A DNA stretch of 64,000 nucleotides from Diaphorobacter sp. HDW4B (GTDB lineage: Bacteria > Pseudomonadota > Gammaproteobacteria > Burkholderiales > Burkholderiaceae_C), in NCBI RefSeq assembly GCF_011305535.1, contig NZ_CP049905.1:558001-622000 (forward strand). The letters run 5' to 3'. Below are positions 37,110 through 48,276 of this stretch, in pieces. Each line of letters begins with the position of its first letter. Position 1 is the stretch's first letter. The position numbers were made by a program, and so were the translations under genes. The notes beneath the pieces were generated by a model, which made no database searches, was not told where the DNA came from, and saw only the letters and a list, made by a program, of their open reading frames with translations.

Positions 37110-38006
37110 ATGAACCGAGACCACCTTCCCGCTCCCACACCGCAGCGCCGCCAATGCGTGCAGGCGCTTGGTGCCTTCACCCTGCTCTCTGCCCTGCCCG
37201 CCTGGGCCGCCAGAACTCGCAATCCGGAACCCGACGCCAGCACGCTTGCGCTCTGGCCGCATGACAGCCGCGTGCCCGGTGGCGTGGCGCGGCTCTCGCT
37301 TGGTCCTTCGCCGCAGCGCCCCAAGGTCACGACGGGCGACTCGCAGGTGCTCGTGCTCGGCGATGTGATCGAGTGGACCGCCATCGTCGGCATCCCGCTT
37401 TCGGCCAGCGTGGGCGAGCATCACGCCAACGTGCAGACCGACAAGGGCACGCGCTCGCTCGACTACCAGGTACGCAGCAAGAAATACACCGAGCAGCGCC
37501 TGACGGTCTCCCCCAAGACCGTCGACCTCTCGCCCGAAGACAATGCCCGCTACGAGCGCGAGCGCGAGCATCAGCAAAAGGTCATGGCCTCGTTCAGCGA
37601 ACCCTTTGCACGCGCTGCCGATCTGCACATGCGCGTGCCGGTGCCGGGGCGTCGCTCCAGCTCGTTCGGCCTGCGCCGCATCTTCAACGGCCAGTCACGC
37701 AATCCGCACAGCGGCATGGACATCGCAGCCGCCACCGGCACACCCGTGACCGCACCATTGCCCGGCCGCGTGATCGACGTGGGCGACTATTTCTTCAACG
37801 GCGGCACCGTCTGGCTCGACCACGGCGGCGGCCTGCTCACCATGTACTGCCACCTGAGCAAAGTGGACTGCAAGGTGGGCGACGAACTCAAGACCGGCGA
37901 AGCCTTCTGCAAGGTAGGCGCCACCGGCCGCGTGACCGGCCCGCACCTGCACTGGGGTGTGATGCTCAACCGCACCATGGTCGATCCGGCGCTGTTCATC
38001 GACTGA
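37110..38006 (+). CDS. M23-family metallopeptidase (LytM-like), exported
   Basis: The 298-residue protein has a signal peptide ('CVQALGAFTLLSALPAWAA' preceded by arginines), an N-terminal beta-rich domain, and a C-terminal LytM domain. Zinc ligands are visible in 'NPHSGMDIAAATGTPV' (HxxxD) and 'TGPHLHWGVML' (HxH), with 'YCHLSKVDCKVGD' between them. Active members cut cross-links in peptidoglycan, so it should remodel the cell wall in the periplasm. The ATG at 37110 is preferred over the TTG one codon upstream. It follows the DUF3300 gene by 116 bases on the same strand. Confidence 0.9.
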   Translation: MNRDHLPAPTPQRRQCVQALGAFTLLSALPAWAARTRNPEPDASTLALWPHDSRVPGGVARLSLGPSPQRPKVTTGDSQVLVLGDVIEWTAIVGIPLSASVGEHHANVQTDKGTRSLDYQVRSKKYTEQRLTVSPKTVDLSPEDNARYEREREHQQKVMASFSEPFARAADLHMRVPVPGRRSSSFGLRRIFNGQSRNPHSGMDIAAATGTPVTAPLPGRVIDVGDYFFNGGTVWLDHGGGLLTMYCHLSKVDCKVGDELKTGEAFCKVGATGRVTGPHLHWGVMLNRTMVDPALFID

Positions 38007-38175
38007 ACACACAGCACGCACAGCGGAACCAATTCGCCCGCATGCGATCCAGACAAGTCACGTCACAATGACGGTCAACGCCGCGTCGGCCCTCCGAAAG
38101 TCACCTTCACTGACAGGAACGCCGCCCGTTTGCCGTTATGGTCCGCAACATCGTTTTGAAGAACAGGGAGTATTC

Positions 38176-39063
38176 ATGAACCCATCCAAGCGCCTGTCGG
38201 CACGTCTCGTCCAACTGGCCTCCATCGCTGCCGCTGCGGCCATGCTCACCGCCTGTGCAGCCCCCGGCACCAATCCTCCGCCACCCCAACCAGCCCCCGT
38301 CGTGACCAACCCCACCACGCCCACACCGCCACCCGTCGCCGCAACGCCCGCGGCCAACGCTGCGCAACTGCTCACGCAATACACCTGGGCCATGGTGCAG
38401 GTGGTCGGTCCTGACGGCCAACAGCTCAGCAACTGGCTGGCTGCCGACAAGGGCGCGCCCGTCCTGCAGTTCAACAAGAACCAGGTCAACGTGCAGAACC
38501 TCTGCAACGTGATCAACTCCACTTACGCCACGAACCTGGACAAGGTCGACATCAAGCAGCCGATTTCCACCCTGCGCGCCTGCGTGGACGAGGCGAAGAT
38601 GATGCTCGAACGCCGAGTGATGCTGCAGTTGCCATTGGCCCAGCGCTATGAAGTGCTCAACATGACCGATGGCTCGCCCATCCGCCTGAAGCTGTATTTC
38701 TCCGACGGCATGCGCTGGGAAATGATGGGCTCGCCCACACCCGAAACGCGCTTTGGCTCTGCCGGTGACCGCATCTTCCTGGAAGTCTGGCCCGAAAAAG
38801 TGGCTTGCAACAACCCCCTCATGCGCAACGCCAAGTGCCTGCGCGTGCGCGAGCTCACGTACGACAACAAGGGCATCAAGCGCACCAGCGGCGACTGGAC
38901 CGTGCTGCAAGGCAACATTGAAGGCTATACCTTCGAGCCCGGTATCCGCAACGTGCTTCGCCTGAACCGCTATTCCATGGCGAAGAACGGCGTGCTGCCA
39001 GCAGATGCGCCACCGCACGCCTACGTGCTCGACATGATCGTGGAATCCGAACGCGTTCGCTGA
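38176..39063 (+). CDS. META/DUF4377-like lipoprotein
   Basis: The 295-residue protein has a lipoprotein signal 'SIAAAAAMLTAC' (Cys27), a Pro/Thr-rich linker (about 30-65), and a mature part with 'TWAMVQVVGPDGQQLSNW', 'VLQFNKNQVNVQNLCNVIN', then 'DRIFLEVWPEKVACNN', 'KCLRVRELTYDNKGIK' and 'GDWTVLQGNIEGYTFEPGIR'. The second part resembles DUF4377, which often follows a META (HslJ-like) domain in envelope proteins linked with heat or drug tolerance. Function not established. 'CAGGGAG' precedes the ATG at 38176 well, so longer upstream frames are rejected. A terminator follows. Confidence 0.72.
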   Translation: MNPSKRLSARLVQLASIAAAAAMLTACAAPGTNPPPPQPAPVVTNPTTPTPPPVAATPAANAAQLLTQYTWAMVQVVGPDGQQLSNWLAADKGAPVLQFNKNQVNVQNLCNVINSTYATNLDKVDIKQPISTLRACVDEAKMMLERRVMLQLPLAQRYEVLNMTDGSPIRLKLYFSDGMRWEMMGSPTPETRFGSAGDRIFLEVWPEKVACNNPLMRNAKCLRVRELTYDNKGIKRTSGDWTVLQGNIEGYTFEPGIRNVLRLNRYSMAKNGVLPADAPPHAYVLDMIVESERVR

Positions 39064-39091
39064 TCGCCCAAGCGCCACCGCAAACGACCTC

Positions 39092-39128
39092 AGGCCGGAC
39101 TCCGCTGCAAGCGGGCTCCGGCCTTTTT
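39092..39128 (+). terminator. Terminator after the META/DUF4377-like gene
   Basis: Stem 'ggccggactccgc'/'gcgggctccggcc' (one mismatch or bulge) followed by TTTTT, 29 bases after the stop. Confidence 0.8.
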
Positions 39129-39148
39129 CATGCCTGCAACCCGCATTC

Positions 39149-39187
39149 CATAAGAGCCTCTTATGAAATGACGAACAAGTTCTTGTT
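39149..39187. promoter_or_regulatory. Two palindromes before the acyl-CoA carboxylase operon
   Basis: 'CATAAGAG C CTCTTATG' (39149-39165) is a perfect 17-bp palindrome, and 'AACAAG TT CTTGTT' (39174-39187) a second one 9 bases on. Both lie 125-163 bases before the first gene of the operon. Such sites fit a dimeric repressor; no repressor gene of that kind is adjacent, and the cluster's LysR gene is 8 kb away. Confidence 0.5.
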
Positions 39188-39311
39188 GGATGCCGCGCCC
39201 CGTCTCTGCCATCATGAATCCCGACAACTGCCAAATAACAGATTGCTAATGAATCATCGGCATCACGCCAGATGATTCGGTCGAAGCAAACGGTGCAACG
39301 GGAGACAACCC

Positions 39312-40937
39312 ATGGATGCGAAGGTGGGCGAGATGAACGTCACAAGCCACAGTGCAGATAACCGTGCGGATCGCAATCGCCAGCACATGCTGGAGCGCAT
39401 CGCCGAGGTGCGCGAGCTGGAGGAGCGCACCCGTGCCCGTTCGGCGCGTGCGGCCCATCAATTCCATGCGCAGGGCAAGCTGCTGCCACGCGAGCGGCTG
39501 GCCCATCTGCTCGATGCCGACCAGCCGTTCTACGAACTGATGGCACTTGCGGGCTACTGCAGCCTCGAAGACCCCGACCCCGCCACCAGCGTGCCCGGCA
39601 GCGCGCTGATCGTCGGCATCGGCCACATCAGCTGCGTGCGCTGCATGATTGCGGTGAACGATTCCGGCATCAGCGCCGGTGCCATGCAATCGCTCACCGG
39701 CCAGAAAATGATTCGCGCGCAAGAAATCGCGCTCGCCCAGAAACTGCCCTTCGTGCAACTGGTGGAAAGCGCTGGCGGCAATCTGCGCAAGTACCGCGTG
39801 GAGCGTTTCATGGTCGGCGGCGGCATGTTCTACAACCTCGCGCGGCTCTCCGCTGCGGGGCTGCCGGTGGTGTCGCTGATTCACGGCTCTTCTGCAGCCG
39901 GAGGTGCGTATCTGCCGGGCCTGTCGGACTACGTGGTCATGGTGCGCGAACAGGCGCATGCCTATCTCGCAGGCCCATCACTGCTCAAATCCGCGACCGG
40001 CGAAGAAGCCAGCGACGAAGAACTCGGCGGAGCCGACATGCACGCCAGCACATCGGGTCTGGCCGACTACGTGGCCGACAACGACCTCGACGGCATACAG
40101 CGCGTGCGCTCCATCCTGCAGCAGATCGCATGGAACGAAGCGCCCGCAGCGCCGTTCGCCGAACCGGCCCAGAGCGCCGAAGACCTTCTGCAGATCATGC
40201 CCGCCGACAGCCGCACGCCCGTGGACATGCGCGAGGTGATTGCCAGACTGGTCGATGCGCCCGGTTTTCACGCCTTCAAGGAGCAGTTCGGCGCGCCCAC
40301 CGTGTGCGGCTACGCAGCCATCGAAGGCCACGCCGTCGGCATACTCACCAACAACGGCCCGCTCGACAGCGACGGTGCCAACAAGGCCGCGCAGTTCATC
40401 CAGCTGTGCGTGCAGCTCGGTCGTCCGCTGGTCTTTCTGCAGAACATCACCGGCTTCATGGTCGGCACGCAGCACGAGCAAGCCGGCATCATCAAGCACG
40501 GAGCCAAGCTGATCCAGGCGCTCTCCAACGCCAGCGTGCCGCGCTTCACCATCATGTGCGGAGCCTCGTACGGCGCGGGCAACTACGGCATGTGCGGCCG
40601 CGCTTTCAAACCCGATCTGCTGCTGTCCTGGCCCAACTCCAAGACCGCCGTGATGGGCGGCGAACAAGCCGCCATGACCATGCGCCTCGTCGCCGAAGCC
40701 TCGGCCCGCCGCAGCGGCAAAGCCATCGACGAAGCCGCGTTGCAAGCCGAAAGCGACGCCATCGTGCGCACCTTCGAATCGCAATCCGGCGCCATCCACA
40801 CCAGCAGTCTGCTGCTCGACGACGGCGTGATCGACCCCCGCGAAACCCGCGCCTGGCTTGGCATGGCGCTGGCAACCACCGCGCAGGCCAAGGCCCGCGA
40901 ACTGCATCCCGTGCAGTTCGGCGTCGCACGTTTCTGA
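39312..40937 (+). CDS. Acyl-CoA carboxylase, carboxyltransferase (beta) subunit, AtuC/LiuB-like
   Basis: The 541-residue protein belongs to the biotin-dependent carboxyltransferase family used for 3-methylcrotonyl-CoA and geranyl-CoA. Motifs: 'GKLLPRERLAHLLDADQPF', 'GSALIVGIGHISCVRCMIAV', 'ESAGGNLRKYRVERFMVGGG', 'GSSAAGGAYLPGLSDYVVMV' (acyl-CoA oxyanion hole) and 'GAKLIQALSNASVPRFTIMC' with 'GASYGAGNYGMCGRAF'. It transfers carboxyl from biotin on the alpha subunit (42234-44306) to an enoyl-CoA. First gene of the operon; GGGAG precedes the ATG. Whether the acyl group is methylcrotonyl, geranyl or another cannot be decided from motifs. Confidence 0.85.
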   Translation: MDAKVGEMNVTSHSADNRADRNRQHMLERIAEVRELEERTRARSARAAHQFHAQGKLLPRERLAHLLDADQPFYELMALAGYCSLEDPDPATSVPGSALIVGIGHISCVRCMIAVNDSGISAGAMQSLTGQKMIRAQEIALAQKLPFVQLVESAGGNLRKYRVERFMVGGGMFYNLARLSAAGLPVVSLIHGSSAAGGAYLPGLSDYVVMVREQAHAYLAGPSLLKSATGEEASDEELGGADMHASTSGLADYVADNDLDGIQRVRSILQQIAWNEAPAAPFAEPAQSAEDLLQIMPADSRTPVDMREVIARLVDAPGFHAFKEQFGAPTVCGYAAIEGHAVGILTNNGPLDSDGANKAAQFIQLCVQLGRPLVFLQNITGFMVGTQHEQAGIIKHGAKLIQALSNASVPRFTIMCGASYGAGNYGMCGRAFKPDLLLSWPNSKTAVMGGEQAAMTMRLVAEASARRSGKAIDEAALQAESDAIVRTFESQSGAIHTSSLLLDDGVIDPRETRAWLGMALATTAQAKARELHPVQFGVARF

Positions 40938-41016
40938 GCTTTCCCTCTTCGTTCGGACTCGCCACACAGGGGACGAGTCCGTGCTTCCCACATCTCAACA
41001 TCAGGAGACACACACC

Positions 41017-42183
41017 ATGATGACACCCGAACACATCGCCCTGCAGGACAGCGTGCGCAAGCTGATCGAACGCGAGATCGAACCGCATGTCGACGAGTGG
41101 GAAGCCGCAGAAATCTTCCCGGCGCACGAGGTTTTCAAGAAGCTCGGTTCAGCCGGATTTCTCGGCGTGAACAAGCCGGTGGAGTTCGGCGGCATGGGCC
41201 TCGACTACACCTACGAGATCGCGTTCTGCGAAGCCATCGGCAACATCAGCTCGGGAGGAGTGGGCATGGCGATTGCCGTGCAGACCGACATGGCCACGCC
41301 CGCGCTCACGCACTTTGGCTCGGACGAATTGCGTGAAGAGTTTCTCAAGCCGACGGTGGCCGGTGACAAGGTGGTCTGTCTGGGCGTGTCGGAATCGGGC
41401 GCGGGCTCGGATGTCGCGTCGCTCAAGACCACGGCGCGGCGCGACGGCGATGACTACGTGATCAACGGCTCCAAGATGTGGATCACCAACGGTCTGCAGG
41501 CCGACTGGATGTGCCTGCTCGCCAACACCAGCGAGGGCGACGTGCACCGCAACAAGTCGCTGATCTGCCTGCCGCTGCGCGAGAACGGCCAGTTGCGCAA
41601 AGGCATCACGATGAACAAGATCAAGAAGGTCGGCATGTGGGCTTCGGACACCGCACAGGTGTTCTTCGACGACGTGCGCGTGCCGGTGCGCAACCGCATC
41701 GGCGAGGAAGGCAAGGGCTTCACCTACCAGATGCGGCAGTTCCAGGAAGAGCGCCTGAGCGGTGCCACGCGCCGCGTCACCGCACTCAACAACGTGATCG
41801 ACGAAACCATCGAATACACGCGCCAGCGCAAGGCATTCGGCCGCTCGATTCTCGACAACCAGGCCGTGCACTTTCGCCTGGCCGAGCTGCGCACCGAGGT
41901 CGAAATGCTGCGTTCGACCATCTACCGCGCAGCGCAGGTGCACATGTCGGGCGGCGACATGACGGAGCTCACTTCGATGTCCAAACTCAAGGCCGGTCGC
42001 CTGTGTCGCGAGGTCACCGATTCGTGCCTGCAGTACTGGGGCGGCATGGGCTTCACGTGGGAGAACAAGGTCTCGCGCGCATGGCGCGATCTGCGGCTGA
42101 TCTCCATCGGCGGCGGTGCCGACGAAATCATGCTGACCATCATCTGCAAGCACATGGGCATTCTGCCCAAGCGTGCAGCCTGA
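41017..42183 (+). CDS. Acyl-CoA dehydrogenase
   Basis: The 388-residue flavoprotein makes the alpha,beta double bond that the carboxylase acts beside. It shows 'GVSESGAGSDVASLKTTARR' (FAD/substrate loop), 'YVINGSKMWITNGLQADWMC', 'EEGKGFTYQMRQFQEERLSG' and 'YWGGMGFTWENKVSRAWRDL' with 'ISIGGGADEIMLTIICKHMG'. In most family members the catalytic base is Glu in the last segment or in the G helix; here 'GGGADEIM' keeps the usual context. Closest in arrangement to AtuD (citronellyl-CoA) or LiuA. AGGAG nine bases before the ATG at 41017; the frame upstream of it overlaps the previous gene and is not used. Confidence 0.87.
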   Translation: MMTPEHIALQDSVRKLIEREIEPHVDEWEAAEIFPAHEVFKKLGSAGFLGVNKPVEFGGMGLDYTYEIAFCEAIGNISSGGVGMAIAVQTDMATPALTHFGSDELREEFLKPTVAGDKVVCLGVSESGAGSDVASLKTTARRDGDDYVINGSKMWITNGLQADWMCLLANTSEGDVHRNKSLICLPLRENGQLRKGITMNKIKKVGMWASDTAQVFFDDVRVPVRNRIGEEGKGFTYQMRQFQEERLSGATRRVTALNNVIDETIEYTRQRKAFGRSILDNQAVHFRLAELRTEVEMLRSTIYRAAQVHMSGGDMTELTSMSKLKAGRLCREVTDSCLQYWGGMGFTWENKVSRAWRDLRLISIGGGADEIMLTIICKHMGILPKRAA

Positions 42184-42233
42184 GCTATCCGTCCAACCAT
42201 CGTTCATCGCGAGCAAGAAAGCAGGTCCACTCC

Positions 42234-44302
<2,069 letters not shown>

Positions 44303-44306
<4 letters not shown>

Positions 44307-46129
44307 GTCATCCATCCACGACATCGCAGCGCACCGTGCTGATCGGCGGCGCATCGGGCTTCTGGGGCGACTCGCAGATCGCCGTGCCGCAGTTGCTCGC
44401 GCAGCCCGGTCTGCAATACCTCGTCTTCGACTACCTGGCCGAAACCACCATGTCGATTCTGCAGCGCGCCAGACTGCGCACGCCGGAGCTGGGCTACGCC
44501 ACCGACTTCGTGACCACCGCGCTCGCACCGCATCTGCAGACCATCAAGCAATGCGGTGTGCGACTGGTCACCAACGCGGGCGGACTCAATCCCGCCGGAT
44601 GCCGCGACGCGATTCTCAAGATCGCTGCCGAGCAAGGCATTGCGCTGAAGATCGCCATCGTCACCGGCGACGATGTGCTGGAGCAGCAATCGCAATGCCA
44701 GCCTTGGCCCGGAGAAGCCAAGCCCGAGCAACGCCCCGCGCTCCTCTCGGCCAACGCCTATCTGGGCGCAGAGCCCATCGCCCGCGCGCTCGATGCGGGC
44801 GCGGACATCGTGATCACTGGTCGCGGTGTGGACAGCGCGCCGCTCGTGGGCATCGCCATGCACGCGTTCGGCTGGACGCACACGCAATACGACGAACTAG
44901 CGCAGGCCAGTCTGGCGGGTCATCTGATCGAATGCGGCGCGCAGGGCTCGGGCGGCTTGTTCACCGACTGGGAGCAAGTGCCCGACTGGTCCGACATCGG
45001 CTACCCGCTGGTGCAGATGGACAGCGACGGCAGCTTCGATCTGTTCCAGCCCAAGGGACACGGCGGCCTCGTCACGCGGCAGACGGTCGGCGAACAACTG
45101 CTCTACGAGATCGGCAATCCAGCGCGCTACGAACTGCCCGATGTGATCTGCGACTTCACGCAGGTGCGCATCGACGACGTGGCCGGGCATGCAAACCAAG
45201 GCGGTCGCGTGCGCGTCAGCGGTGCGCGCGGCACGACTCCCGGCGATCACTACAAGGTCACCGCCACCTACAACCAAGGCTGGCACATCGCGATCATGAT
45301 GGCGATTCGCGGACAGCGCGCCATTGCCAAGGCCGGGCGCACCGCGCAGGCGCTGCTCACCCGCACACGCAGCCTGATGCAGCAAGCGGGATTCGCGGAC
45401 TACGGCGAAACGCTGGTCGAGCTGCTGGGTGCCGAGTCGATGTACGGCCCGCACCGCCGCGTCTTCGAAAGCCGCGAGATCGTGCTGCGCATCGCCGCGC
45501 GCCATGATGACAAACGCGCCCTCGCCTTTCTGCAGAAAGAGGCGTCATCCGCTGGCACATCGATGGGGCCGGGAACACGCAGCCATTTCGGTGGTCGATC
45601 CGATGTGCAGAGCGTGATCCGCACCACCTCGTTTCTGATTCCCAAACAGGCCGTGAATGTGCAATGGCAGGTCGGCGGGGATGACACGGTGCACAGCGTG
45701 TCGGTCCGACTCGCAGAGCCGCAATCAAACACGCATGCGACAGCCGATCACACCACTGCACCACCGCGCTCCAACGCACAACGCACGCAACGCATCACCG
45801 TCGGCGACATCGCCCATGGCCGCAGCGGCGACAAGGGCGACGACGCCAACATCGGCCTGATGGCACGTGCGCCGCAATGGCTGGCGCTGCTGCGCGAACA
45901 GGTCACAACAGATCGTGTGCACGACTACTTTGCGCATCTGATGACAGGCTCGGTCACGCGTTACGACCTGCCCGGAATCGGTGCGGTGAACTTCGTGCTC
46001 AAGCAAGCGCTCGGCGGTGGCGGCTCGTGCAGTCTGCGCTCCGACCCGCTCGGCAAATGCTACGCGCAGATGCTGCTCGACATGGAAATCGACTGCCCCG
46101 TGGACTTGCTTCCCAGCGGCAGACATTGA
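44303..46129 (+). CDS. AtuA-family (DUF1446) protein
   Basis: The 608-residue cytoplasmic protein starts 'RTVLIGGASGFWGDSQIAVP' and shows 'LVFDYLAETTMSILQRAR', 'VTNAGGLNPAGCRDAILKIA', 'DAGADIVITGRGVDSAPLVG' and 'DVICDFTQVRIDDVAG', the pattern of AtuA/DUF1446. A C-terminal extra domain (about 500-600) has 'GDIAHGRSGDKGDDANIGLM' and 'VNFVLKQALGGGGSCSLRSD', seen fused in longer members. AtuA is essential for growth of Pseudomonas on citronellol and geraniol, but its reaction is unknown. Its gene neighbours here are the same enzyme types as in atu clusters. It overlaps the upstream gene by four bases. Confidence 0.88.
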
Positions 46130-46204
46130 GCCCCCGAAAACCCAGCACCGTTCCCGCGCCGTCATCAAAAGTGCATCCCACCCCCCATCGCAAGGAGACC
46201 CGTC

Positions 46205-47242
46205 ATGAAGCAGAACAGCACGCATCGCACAAGCACCAACGAGAGCCCCCGCTGGTCGCGCCGCGACTGGTTGCAATGCACCGCTTCGGCCGGCCTTGCA
46301 TCCCTGCTGCTGCCGCAATCGCTGGCGGTCTGGGCCAATGATTTCAAGCTCGACAAGCCGGTCCGCATCATCGTCGCGTATGGCGCAGGCGGCGCATCGG
46401 ACAGCATCGCGCGCTATGTGGGGGATGCGATTGCGCAGCGCGGCGGCAAGCCGGTCGTGGTCGAAAACAAACCGGGAGCGGACGGCAACATCGCTGCCGA
46501 ATACGTGGCGCGTGCTCCTGCCGATGCCTACAACCTGTTGGTCTCCGGCTCGTCCACGCATGCGGCCAATTCGACCATCTACAAGAAGCTGGGCTACAAC
46601 CCACTGACCGATTTCACGCCGCTGGCCAACATGGCCTCCACCCCATATGTGATGATCGTGAACCCCAAGCGCATCACGCAGACCAGTGCTGCCGAATTTC
46701 TTGCGTGGGCGAAGAAGGAAGACAAGCCGCTGTCGTTTGCCAGCGCCAACGTGGGCGGACGCATCGCAGGCGAGCGCTTCAAGCAGCTCACAAAAATCAA
46801 CGCGGTGAACGTGCCCTACAAGAGCAGCGCGCAGGCGATGACGGACCTGATCGGCGGGCAGTTCGACTTCTACTTCTGCGACATGGTGACTGCGCTCCCG
46901 CAGATCAAGGCAGGCAATGTGCGCGCGCTGGCGCTGTCTGGCAACGAGCGCGTGCCCAGCCTGCCCGATGTGCCGACCGTCGCCGAGTTGGGCCACGTCG
47001 GGTTCGACGTGAGCTCATGGATCGCCATCTGGAGCGCCAGGGCCAGCACGCCCGCCAATGTGTCCGCAGCGCTGTCGCAATGGATCGGCGAAGCGCTGGC
47101 CGCGCCCGCAGGCAAAGAATTTCTGCTGAGCAAGGGCCTCGTTCCCACGCCCGTCACGCCCGACTACCTGAGCATGCTGCAGGAGCGTGATACGCGCCTG
47201 TGGGGCAAGATCATCATCGATGCAGGCATGCAGCAACCGTGA
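46205..47242 (+). CDS. Bug/TctC-family solute-binding protein with Tat-like signal
   Basis: The 345-residue protein has an unusual leader: 'SPRWSRRDWLQCTASAGLAS' contains a twin-arginine motif (RRDWLQ), then a hydrophobic stretch and cleavage near 'LAVWA|ND'. Most Bug proteins use the Sec route. The mature part has 'IIVAYGAGGASDSIARYVGD', 'VVENKPGADGNIAAEY', 'VPYKSSAQAMTDLIGGQFDF' and 'SLPDVPTVAELGHVGF'. It probably binds the acid that this cluster breaks down. It lies 75 bases after the AtuA-like gene, with AAGGAG upstream, as the last gene of this operon. Again no TctA/TctB is present. Confidence 0.9.
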   Translation: MKQNSTHRTSTNESPRWSRRDWLQCTASAGLASLLLPQSLAVWANDFKLDKPVRIIVAYGAGGASDSIARYVGDAIAQRGGKPVVVENKPGADGNIAAEYVARAPADAYNLLVSGSSTHAANSTIYKKLGYNPLTDFTPLANMASTPYVMIVNPKRITQTSAAEFLAWAKKEDKPLSFASANVGGRIAGERFKQLTKINAVNVPYKSSAQAMTDLIGGQFDFYFCDMVTALPQIKAGNVRALALSGNERVPSLPDVPTVAELGHVGFDVSSWIAIWSARASTPANVSAALSQWIGEALAAPAGKEFLLSKGLVPTPVTPDYLSMLQERDTRLWGKIIIDAGMQQP

Positions 47243-47260
47243 TGGCAAACGCCTTTTCCA

Positions 47261-48109
47261 CTAACGCGGAGCCATCAGATGCAGCACCTTCGCAGCACTC
47301 TCGTTGATCGCATCGTTGCGCCAATACAGATGGAACTGCATGGCGGGCAATGCGGGCAGATGCACCTGCGTGTCCAGCACGCGCACGTCGGGCGCGAGCA
47401 TCTCCACCGTGCGCGCCGTGATGCCCAGACCCGCACGCAGCGCCGCGCGAATGCCAGCCAACGTCGATGTCTGAAACGCGCTGTGCCAAGCCATGTCGGC
47501 GTCGGTCAGCGCCTGCACCATGCTGTCGCGAAACGGGCAGGCGTTGTCCATCAGGATCAGCGGCACGGAACTTCCTGCCTGATGCCGGTAACGCAGCCCC
47601 GCAATCCATGCCACGGGCGAGGTACGCAGCAGCAGATGCTCAAAGTCGGCATGCGGCACGATGTCCAGCATCAGGTCGATATCGCCCTTGCGCAGCGCCG
47701 CGCCCAGCCAACGGCTTTGCGCGACCTTGATGTCGATGCTCAGGTTGGGAAAATTCTCGGCGCAGATTTCGAGATAGGTCGGCAGCAGCGTGTCCACCGC
47801 ATCGGCGCAAGCGCCGATCTTCACCGACTGACGGCTCTCCTGCGTGGTGATCACGCGGTAAGCCTCGTCGTTGAGCGTGACCATGCGCCGCGCATATTCC
47901 AGCAGCCGCATGCCTTCGGTGGTGAGCCGCTTGTTGCGCCCGACGCGCTCGAACAGCGCGCAGCCCACGACCTCTTCGAGCTTGTGCATCTGCTGCGAGA
48001 CAGCGGCCTGCGTGCGAAAGACTTTCTCCGCCGCGTTGGTGAAGCTCTCGCGCTCGGCCACGGCCACAAAAGTGCGCAGCTGGCCGATGTCCAGATTGCG
48101 AACGCTCAT
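47261..48109 (-). CDS. LysR-family transcriptional regulator
   Basis: The 282-residue protein begins 'LDIGQLRTFVAVAERESFTN', 'AAEKVFRTQAAVSQQMHKLE', the LysR helix-turn-helix, followed by 'LFERVGRNKRLTTEGMRLLE'. The effector domain has 'VKIGACADAVDTLLPTYLEI', 'KGDIDLMLDIVP' and 'AALRAGLGITARTVEMLA'. It is convergent with the carboxylase operon and divergent from the enoyl-CoA hydratase/CoA-transferase genes, so it sits in the middle of the cluster and probably controls both halves. 18 bases separate its stop from that of the Bug gene. Confidence 0.9.
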   Translation of the reverse strand: MSVRNLDIGQLRTFVAVAERESFTNAAEKVFRTQAAVSQQMHKLEEVVGCALFERVGRNKRLTTEGMRLLEYARRMVTLNDEAYRVITTQESRQSVKIGACADAVDTLLPTYLEICAENFPNLSIDIKVAQSRWLGAALRKGDIDLMLDIVPHADFEHLLLRTSPVAWIAGLRYRHQAGSSVPLILMDNACPFRDSMVQALTDADMAWHSAFQTSTLAGIRAALRAGLGITARTVEMLAPDVRVLDTQVHLPALPAMQFHLYWRNDAINESAAKVLHLMAPR

Positions 48110-48276
48110 GCCGCCACGCGCCCTGCCGTGTCGTGTTCAGCCCCCGAGCCATCAAGCATGCACACAGTCTCTCCTTTGAAAATGCAACGACAGACACCAC
48201 TGCAAATGCGCAGTCTGACGACAGCTTTCGATTTCATTGTAGTGCGCAGACCTTCTCTCGCAGATGGAGAAATCAC

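Noticed and set aside
40130-41020. 296-codon frame overlapping the carboxylase beta gene in another frame
   Set aside because: Arg/His/Ala-rich shadow of the real gene with no start signal.
48207-48252. Direct repeat TGCGCAG(T/A)C before the hydratase gene as a LysR site
   Set aside because: Copies are short and the spacing (36 bases) does not fit the usual LysR T-N11-A pattern; not strong enough to annotate.
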